A stretch of DNA of 6,072 nt. It comes from Acidimicrobiia bacterium (GTDB lineage Bacteria > Actinomycetota > Acidimicrobiia > Acidimicrobiales > Aldehydirespiratoraceae). Position numbers and translations under genes: made by a program. The notes under the pieces were generated by a model. That model saw only the letters and a list, made by a program, of their open reading frames with translations. It had not been told where the DNA came from and did not search any database. This document shows, piece after piece, positions 1 through 4,497 of the stretch; position 1 is the first letter of the stretch; every line of letters starts with the position of its first letter. Location: positions 1 to 6,072 of the forward strand of contig JAJDZO010000264.1 in the NCBI GenBank assembly GCA_022824605.1, written 5' to 3'.

Positions 1-106
1 GGAGACTGTCGGGCGAACACACGGCCCCCTGCTGTGCCGCGCCTCGCCGGGCCCTCGCCGGGGCCGGGCTCGACTCCAACCTAGTGAGCGTGTGGGTGCA
101 GAGGCG
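1..106. other. Non-coding GC-rich flank downstream of the binding-protein gene
   Basis: No convincing gene is seen here. It lies just past the stop codon of the minus-strand lipoprotein gene. It contains a tandem pair of a 10-bp word (CCTCGCCGGG at 42-51 and 53-62). A short GC stem could form (GGCCC at 50-54 with GGGCC at 61-65, 6-nt loop), but no T tract follows it in the direction of transcription. A terminator role is therefore possible but unproven. No permease or ATPase gene begins within these bases. Confidence 0.5.
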
Positions 107-1483
107 TCAGCCCAGCAGGAAGTCCAGCTGTGAGAAGTCCAGGAAGGTGAAGCCGTCGGGGGCTGTCATCTGCCCGTCCACGATGGTGACCATGAGCGGC
201 GACGTGTTGCAAGCACCGGCCCAGACGCTCGGACCGGGGCAACTCACCGAGGGATAGCCGGGAATGTTGTCGCGGGAATAGGTGCTCAACGCGGTCAGTA
301 CCGAGTCGGTGGTGGCGTCGGCGCCGCCGCCGTCGATGAGGAGGTCGCGGGCAATGTACACCTGAGCCAGCGCCCATCCGGCCAGGCCCGCGGTCTGCAC
401 GCCCGAGCCGCCGTAGGTGTCCAGGACACGGTTGATCTCGTCGATCTCCGCGCCTCCGTCGATCGTGGGAGCGCTGGAGACGATCGGACCGGACCAGCCA
501 TCGACTGCGCCCGACTCGACCACGTCCTGGCTCAGGCACAGGTCGTTGGCGAACAGATGGCCCTCGTAGCCGACCGTCGCCGCGCCGTTGGCCGACGCGG
601 TGCACTGGGCGCCGTCGGCCAGCACGAAGAGCCAGCCGTCGTTCGAGTCGTCGGCCGCCGAGATCGGGCCGGTCAGGTCGGGCTCGAAGCCCAGGGCGAT
701 GGTCTCGTTGATGGTGATGCCGTTGCTCTCAGCGATTGCGTACAGCGCTGGCTCGAACGGAGCGATGGCCGGGTCGTCGGCCAGGAACAACGACATAGTG
801 GACACATCGCGCTGCGCCTTGGCGAACACGAAGAACACCTGGGCCAGGCCGGGCAGGCCGGGATCGAAGTTGTAGAGGTTGGGGGTGAGGTAGTCGATGA
901 AGTCGTTGCCCAGCCCGAGGTTGGCCTTGCCGGCCTCGGCCAGGATGGTGCCCGAGGCGATGCTGTTGGACAGGAAGCCGCCGTTGATCACAACATGGAT
1001 GTCGTCGGCGTTCACGAACTCGTTGGCGCAGGCAATGTGGGACTCCACCGCGTCGCCGGCGCCGCACACCACAAGCTCTATTGGGTGCCCATCCACGCCG
1101 TCAAGCTCGGTGTTGAAGTAGTCGACGTAGGCCTGAGCCACCGCGGGAACCTCGGGGAAGGCCATCAACTCCTCGACCTGGGCGATCAGCCCGATCTTGA
1201 CGGGATCCATCGACTCGTCGGCCATCATGGAGTCGGTCTCTTCCATGGGCTCCTCGGCCGGCTCCTCCATGGGCTCCTCAGCGGGCTCTTCCATGGACTC
1301 CTCGGCCGGCTCCTCCATGGACTCCTCAGCGGGCTCATCCATGGGCTCCTCGGCCGGCTCCTCTGCCGGTGCAGGCTCCGCTACTGCGGGGGCGTCTTCC
1401 TCGTCATCGCCGCAGGCCGCGGCGATCAGTGCGAATGAGAGCAGGACTGCGGCCAGCACCCTCCAGCTGGACTTGGGACTCAT
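107..1483 (-). CDS. ABC transporter substrate-binding lipoprotein, type-1 periplasmic-binding fold (Leu/Ile/Val-type)
   Basis: This 458-residue protein is predicted to be exported and lipid-anchored on the outer face of the cytoplasmic membrane, where it would capture a ligand for an ABC importer. Residues 1-23 form a signal peptide (basic start, hydrophobic LAAVLLSFALI) ending in a lipobox AAAC with the lipidated cysteine at C24. An acidic tether spans about residues 25-92 and includes five octapeptide units (43-82). The folded part starts at about VKIGLI (95-100), the usual first strand of Peripla_BP_6-type proteins, and runs to the C terminus. Six further cysteines (140, 152, 294, 316, 415, 425) could form three disulfides; the C140/C152 pair resembles the disulfide of Leu/Ile/Val-binding proteins. 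The ATG is supported by AAGGAGGA seven bases upstream. The ligand cannot be read from the sequence; amino acids, especially branched-chain ones, are the default guess, and amides or other small polar compounds are possible. No permease or ATPase lies within the 106 visible downstream bases. It is divergent from an Lrp-type regulator. Confidence 0.88.
   Translation of the reverse strand: MSPKSSWRVLAAVLLSFALIAAACGDDEEDAPAVAEPAPAEEPAEEPMDEPAEESMEEPAEESMEEPAEEPMEEPAEEPMEETDSMMADESMDPVKIGLIAQVEELMAFPEVPAVAQAYVDYFNTELDGVDGHPIELVVCGAGDAVESHIACANEFVNADDIHVVINGGFLSNSIASGTILAEAGKANLGLGNDFIDYLTPNLYNFDPGLPGLAQVFFVFAKAQRDVSTMSLFLADDPAIAPFEPALYAIAESNGITINETIALGFEPDLTGPISAADDSNDGWLFVLADGAQCTASANGAATVGYEGHLFANDLCLSQDVVESGAVDGWSGPIVSSAPTIDGGAEIDEINRVLDTYGGSGVQTAGLAGWALAQVYIARDLLIDGGGADATTDSVLTALSTYSRDNIPGYPSVSCPGPSVWAGACNTSPLMVTIVDGQMTAPDGFTFLDFSQLDFLLG
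1240..1359 (-). repeat. Five tandem 24-bp repeats encoding an acidic, Met-containing octapeptide tether
   Basis: Five in-frame 24-bp units lie at 1240-1263, 1264-1287, 1288-1311, 1312-1335 and 1336-1359. They encode five copies of PAEE(P/S)M(D/E)E at residues 43-82 of the lipoprotein. The units alternate in sequence: units 1, 3 and 5 carry CGGCCGG where units 2 and 4 carry CAGCGGG, and units 1 and 3 begin CTTCC while 2 and 4 begin CCTCC. This gives a 48-bp higher-order period. Units 3 and 4 share one change (GGG to GGA) that turns Pro into Ser at residues 55 and 63. The array sits between the lipid anchor and the ligand-binding fold, so it most likely acts as an extended, negatively charged spacer. 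Confidence 0.93.
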
Positions 1484-1490
1484 GGTGTGT

Positions 1491-1498
1491 TCCTCCTT
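1491..1498 (-). promoter_or_regulatory. Ribosome binding site of the lipoprotein gene
   Basis: Read on the minus strand this is AAGGAGGA, separated by seven bases from the ATG at 1483. It is a near-consensus Shine-Dalgarno sequence and fixes the start just ahead of the basic/hydrophobic signal peptide. Confidence 0.85.
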
Positions 1499-1649
1499 CG
1501 CGCCAAGGCACGCGTGTTGTAGGGAGACTTGCTACCCGGATTGTACATATGTTGGCAAGTCAGGGCCATTAGCGCTAGTTCTGTCTGCTCAACCGTGAGC
1601 CAGCCATAGATTCTGTGCCGAATGGGACTAGCAACCTGCGCTTCCTAGA
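1499..1649. promoter_or_regulatory. Divergent promoter/operator region between lipoprotein and Lrp-type genes
   Basis: This gap is visibly less GC-rich than its surroundings. It holds a perfect 7-bp inverted repeat, GACTTGC (1526-1532) and GCAAGTC (1555-1561), with 22 bases between the arms. Between the arms are an 8-bp palindrome ACATATGT (1545-1552) and, on the minus strand, a -10-like TACAAT (1540-1545, five of six matches to TATAAT). No good -35 accompanies it at normal spacing. A second 8-bp palindrome, TAGCGCTA, lies at 1570-1577. On the plus strand TTGGCA (1552-1557) resembles a -35, but no convincing -10 follows it. The arrangement suggests an operator over the lipoprotein promoter; the neighbouring Lrp-type protein is the obvious candidate binder, which is inference. 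Confidence 0.45.
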
Positions 1650-2633
1650 ATGACCAACAACAACGGCCCGGAGCATCTCGGCGACCTCGCCTACGATCAC
1701 GCCACCATGGCGGATTTGGACGGCATCGACCGTGCCCTGATCGACGGTCTGGTGGCCGACGGCCGGGCCAGCTACGCCGCTCTGGCCCGGCGCATCGACA
1801 TGTCGCAGGCCGCGGTGAAGGCCCGAGTCATACGGCTCATCGACAGCGGCGTCATCCACATTCTCGGACGCATCGATCCCCGCGCCCTCGGCTACGGCGA
1901 GTTCGCCTACTGCCTGATCGATGTGGAGGGCCCGGTCGCGCCGGTCGCCGAGCGGTTGGCCGAGATGACCGAAGCCGCCTTCGTGCTGATCCTGGCCGGC
2001 GCCCGCGGGCTGTTCGTCGAGTTCCGCGCCAGCGACGCCCAGCATCTGGGCGATGCCATCGAGCGGGCCCGGTCCGACCCTCAAGTACGGGGCATCGACG
2101 CCTCCTCGCTGGTGGCCTACGTGAAGCAGGACTGGTCGCAATCGGGCCGCGACGCCGCGACCCGCGACCACCGGCTTGGCGCCCGCCGGCGCAACGTCGA
2201 CGCCACCGACATCAAGCTCCTCGAGCGGCTGGCCGCCAACGGAAGGGCCACGTTCGCCGAGATGGCCGAGGCTGCGGGCATGTCCCATGCGGCCACCCGC
2301 GAGAGGGTGCTGGCCCTCATGGGCGCCGGCGTGGTGACCGTCCAGACCATCGTGAGTCCCGGCGTGCTCGGCGTCAACGGCTACGCCGGACTCATGATCG
2401 ATGTCGACGGGCCGGCTAGACCGGTTGCTGACGCTGTGGCGGCAATCACCGACATAACCCTGGTAGCGCTCGTGCTCGGACGCTTCGATGTGCTTGCCGA
2501 GGCCAGATACCGCGACGAATCCCACCTAGCCGAGCTGCTCGACCGCGTCCGCGCCGTGGACGGCGTGCGGCAGGTTGAGGCGTTCGTGTACCTGGTGGAG
2601 GTCAAGGAGTCGATGACCGCCGGCCTCACCTGA
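1650..2633 (+). CDS. Tandem two-module Lrp/AsnC-family transcriptional regulator
   Basis: This 327-residue cytoplasmic protein is about twice the usual length of roughly 150 residues for Lrp/AsnC regulators. It consists of two consecutive copies of helix-turn-helix plus ligand-sensing RAM domain. Module 1 has its HTH at about 23-75 (IDRALIDGLVADGRASYAAL, then MSQAAVKARVIRL) and its RAM part to about 160. Module 2 has its HTH at about 183-232 (TDIKLLERLAANGRATFAEM, then MSHAATRERVLAL) and its RAM part to about 320. The two copies align well, for example CLIDVEGPVAPVAERLA with LMIDVDGPARPVADAVA. Module 2 keeps the G-x-x-D ligand-site pattern (G277-D280), while module 1 has GARG (117-120) without the Asp. 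Family members usually sense amino acids and activate or repress neighbouring genes, so control of the divergent lipoprotein gene, itself or the nearby dehydrogenases is inferred. No Shine-Dalgarno precedes this ATG. The ATG at 1707 (residue 20) is a serious alternative start because the HTH begins only at residue 23. Confidence 0.87.
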   Translation: MTNNNGPEHLGDLAYDHATMADLDGIDRALIDGLVADGRASYAALARRIDMSQAAVKARVIRLIDSGVIHILGRIDPRALGYGEFAYCLIDVEGPVAPVAERLAEMTEAAFVLILAGARGLFVEFRASDAQHLGDAIERARSDPQVRGIDASSLVAYVKQDWSQSGRDAATRDHRLGARRRNVDATDIKLLERLAANGRATFAEMAEAAGMSHAATRERVLALMGAGVVTVQTIVSPGVLGVNGYAGLMIDVDGPARPVADAVAAITDITLVALVLGRFDVLAEARYRDESHLAELLDRVRAVDGVRQVEAFVYLVEVKESMTAGLT

Positions 2634-2660
2634 ACATCGAGCCGGCCGCCTTCCCAGGGG

Positions 2661-3503
2661 CTAGGGCAGCATGCCCCCGTCTATCGGGATTAACGCGCCG
2701 TTGATGTAGGAGGCGGCCGGCGAGGCCAGGAACACCACCAGCTGAGCCACCTCGTCGGCAGTGCCCCACCGGCCCAGCGGAACCTCCGAGACCAGTATGT
2801 CGCCGGCCTCGTCGTCGGTCACGCCGGCCAGACCGGCGACCACCCTGCGGTTGGCCACCGCCATCTGGGTGTCGATGGGTCCGGGACACACGCCCACACA
2901 GCGGATCCCGTCGGGGCCGTGCTCCTTGGCGATGAGCTTGGTCATGGCGGTCAGGCCGAACTTGGTGACGTTGTAGGCCCCGTACCCGGCATCGGACACC
3001 AGTCCCCCGACCGAGACGTTGTTGACGATCACGCCCCGGCCAGCCTCGATCATCGGGCGAAGCGCCAGCAGCGCCATCCGCCTCGACCCCATGACGTTGA
3101 CCTGCCACGACAGGTTCCACTGCTCCTCGGTCTGGTCGATGAAACGGCCCACCCCGGTGGTGGCCCCGGCGTTGTTGAACAGGATGTCCAGCGATCCCAG
3201 TTCGCTCACGACGCGCCCGACCACCGCCTCGGCTTGGCCCTGATCGGTGACGTCCAGCGGGGATGCGAAGCTTCTGACTCCGTGCTGGCCACGCAGTTCA
3301 GCGGCCAGTGCCTCCAGCGCGGCCAGATCGTCGCCCAGACCGTGGGTCTCGTCCTGGCGCAGCTCGGGACGGTCGCGGGCCAGGTCGGTGACGACCACGT
3401 CGGCGCCGGCCTCGGCCAGCCGCCGCGCCGTCGCCTCGCCCATCCCCCCGATCCGGCCCGCGCCCGTCACCAACGCCACCTGTCCAGCCAGCGCGGCAGT
3501 CAC
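2661..3503 (-). CDS. Short-chain dehydrogenase/reductase, NAD(H)-type (classical SDR)
   Basis: This 280-residue protein has the full set of classical SDR marks. The Rossmann glycine motif is TGAGRIGGMG (13-22), two residues longer than the usual TGxxxGxG. Asp40 ends beta-2 (VVVTDL) and predicts NAD(H) over NADP(H). NNAG is at 110-113. The catalytic tetrad is Asn136, Ser164, Tyr177 and Lys181 (YNVTK), with the expected 13-residue Ser-Tyr spacing. PGPIDT is at 207-212, and the C-terminal strand INGALIPIDGG (267-277) is typical. An Arg/Asp/Glu-rich stretch (about 42-72) extends the region after beta-2. The family oxidises or reduces a secondary alcohol/ketone, often 3-hydroxyacyl or polyol substrates; the substrate is not readable here. 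The start is GTG, four bases inside the preceding SDR gene (GTGA overlap), with a strong AGGAGG seven bases upstream. It is the second gene of a two-gene operon and converges with the Lrp-type gene across a 27-bp gap. Confidence 0.9.
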   Translation of the reverse strand: MTAALAGQVALVTGAGRIGGMGEATARRLAEAGADVVVTDLARDRPELRQDETHGLGDDLAALEALAAELRGQHGVRSFASPLDVTDQGQAEAVVGRVVSELGSLDILFNNAGATTGVGRFIDQTEEQWNLSWQVNVMGSRRMALLALRPMIEAGRGVIVNNVSVGGLVSDAGYGAYNVTKFGLTAMTKLIAKEHGPDGIRCVGVCPGPIDTQMAVANRRVVAGLAGVTDDEAGDILVSEVPLGRWGTADEVAQLVVFLASPAASYINGALIPIDGGMLP

Positions 3504-4330
3504 GGCGCAACCTCCTCTCCGGAAGGACCGGCCATGTCCGCGGCGAGACGGGCCATCACCTCATGGCTGTAGCCGAGCGGGATGCCGTCGTGACAGCCGA
3601 CGAGCGAGCCGGTGAGGGTCGCGCTGGCGTCGCTGACCAGGAAGTGGAACACCGGAGCCATCTCCGAAGCCTTGCGGAACACGCCGTTGGCGGTCATGCG
3701 CCTGATCAGCTCCAGATCGGGTGCCGACTCCGCCCCCATCTCGCTCTCCACGATGCCGGGCAGCACCGCGTTGACCCGGACCTGGCGCGGTCCCAGCTCC
3801 AGGGCCCACACCCGCACCAGGTGGTCGAGGGCGGCCTTGGACGCGGCGTAGGCGGCCATGCCCGGCGCCGCCACCGAGCCGGCCGGCGAACTCGTCACGA
3901 TGACCGATCCGTGGTCGCGCACCATGCCCACCCCGTGACGGAGGGCCCGCACCACTCCCAGGGTGTTGATGTCGATCACCCGCTCGAACACATCCATGTC
4001 GAGGTCCTCGACCTCTCCGTGGTAGTCGTCGATGCCGGCGTTGAGGATCAGGGCGTCCAGAGCGTCGAACCGCTCGGACACGGCCCCGAGCGCCCGCTCG
4101 ACCGAGGCGTCGTCGGCCACGTCCATCGTCACGAAGCCGGCTCCGATGCTGTCAGCGATCGCGCTGCCCTCGGGCCGCCGGCCACAGATCACCACCTGGG
4201 CGCCGCACTCGACCAGGTGAGCCGCTACCGCCAGGCCGATTCCGGCGGTTCCACCGGTGACCACCACCCTGCGGCCGGTCACGTCGAAGACATCGGCTGT
4301 GGCTGTCCGGGCTGCGCTTGTCTCGGTCAT
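3500..4330 (-). CDS. Short-chain dehydrogenase/reductase, NADP(H)-type (classical SDR)
   Basis: This 276-residue classical SDR carries TGGTAGIG at 25-32 as its cofactor-binding glycine motif. A basic GRR (50-52) after beta-2 predicts NADP(H) preference. LNAG is at 96-99, and the catalytic residues are Asn122, Ser148, Tyr161 and Lys165 (YAASK). PGIVESEM (191-198) follows, and the C-terminal core strand ends at about GSLVGCHDGIP (241-251), where most relatives have an 'xVDGG' ending. About 25 further residues follow that I cannot assign. It resembles 3-oxoacyl-ACP reductase-like enzymes, but the substrate is unknown. The start is ATG; the weak GGTGAG (4334-4339) is only three bases away. An in-frame TAG at 4340-4342 excludes the ATG at 4357, so 4330 is the most upstream ATG available. 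It is the first gene of the SDR operon and divergent from the E1 gene. Confidence 0.9.
   Translation of the reverse strand: MTETSAARTATADVFDVTGRRVVVTGGTAGIGLAVAAHLVECGAQVVICGRRPEGSAIADSIGAGFVTMDVADDASVERALGAVSERFDALDALILNAGIDDYHGEVEDLDMDVFERVIDINTLGVVRALRHGVGMVRDHGSVIVTSSPAGSVAAPGMAAYAASKAALDHLVRVWALELGPRQVRVNAVLPGIVESEMGAESAPDLELIRRMTANGVFRKASEMAPVFHFLVSDASATLTGSLVGCHDGIPLGYSHEVMARLAADMAGPSGEEVAP
3511..3520 (-). promoter_or_regulatory. Ribosome binding site deciding a GTG start within the upstream SDR gene
   Basis: Minus-strand GGAGAGGAGG ends seven bases before the GTG at 3503. It lies inside the last codons of the upstream SDR gene, whose stop overlaps the GTG as GTGA. This favours GTG as the true start and points to coupled translation of the two SDRs. 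Confidence 0.85.
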
Positions 4331-4482
4331 GGGCTCACCCTAGTCAGCGAAACTCATGCTGTCTGCACGACGTAGATATGGAATCACAGGCGTACGACGT
4401 GATACACAAGCGTTTCCTACCCTAGAGTGTCGCCGTCGGCGACTCACTGAGGCTTCGGCCCGAGCGGCCGGCGAGCACGAGC
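4331..4482. promoter_or_regulatory. Divergent promoter/operator region between SDR operon and E1 gene
   Basis: No gene is seen here. An imperfect inverted repeat, GAATCAC (4381-4387) and GTGATAC (4399-4405), has six of seven positions matching and 11 bases between the arms. The right arm overlaps a possible plus-strand -35 (GTGATA, 4399-4404), which stands 18 bases before a possible -10 (TAGAGT, 4423-4428); each matches consensus at four of six positions. A direct repeat of ACGACGT occurs at 4367-4373 and 4394-4400, 27 bp apart. The layout fits a regulated divergent promoter, but each element is weak on its own. Confidence 0.35.
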
Positions 4483-4489
4483 GGAAGGA
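4483..4489 (+). promoter_or_regulatory. Ribosome binding site of the E1 fusion gene
   Basis: GGAAGGA stands eight bases before the ATG at 4498. An in-frame GTG at 4492 is only two bases from it and is a worse start. The nearest in-frame upstream stop is TAG at 4423. Confidence 0.75.
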
Positions 4490-4497
4490 ACGTGAGG

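Noticed and set aside
42..66. CRISPR-like or satellite repeat suggested by the tandem CCTCGCCGGG
   Set aside because: There are only two short copies with a one-base gap in very GC-rich DNA, without spacers or further units.
557..1438. Long plus-strand open frame opposite the lipoprotein gene, including a Leu/Gly/His-rich repetitive segment
   Set aside because: It is the antisense of the real gene in high-GC DNA. Its repetition is the mirror of the octapeptide array, and it shows no domain, while the minus strand has a signal peptide, lipobox and ribosome binding site.
1552..1581. Plus-strand sigma-70-type promoter for the regulator starting from TTGGCA
   Set aside because: The -35 is good, but the hexamers 16 to 19 bases downstream match the -10 consensus poorly.
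1575..2525. Long minus-strand open frame opposite the Lrp-type gene
   Set aside because: The composition is His/Gly/Arg/Asp-rich with no recognisable motif, and the plus strand encodes two clear HTH-RAM modules over the same bases.
2619..2646. Possible bidirectional terminator between the convergent Lrp and SDR genes
   Set aside because: GCCGGC occurs on both sides and could pair as a 6-bp stem, but the loop is 16 bases, one arm lies inside the coding sequence, and no T tract follows on either strand.
3563..4375. Long plus-strand open frame opposite the NADP-type SDR
   Set aside because: It is antisense to an intact SDR with all catalytic residues; its His/Arg/Gly-rich composition is typical of a shadow frame.
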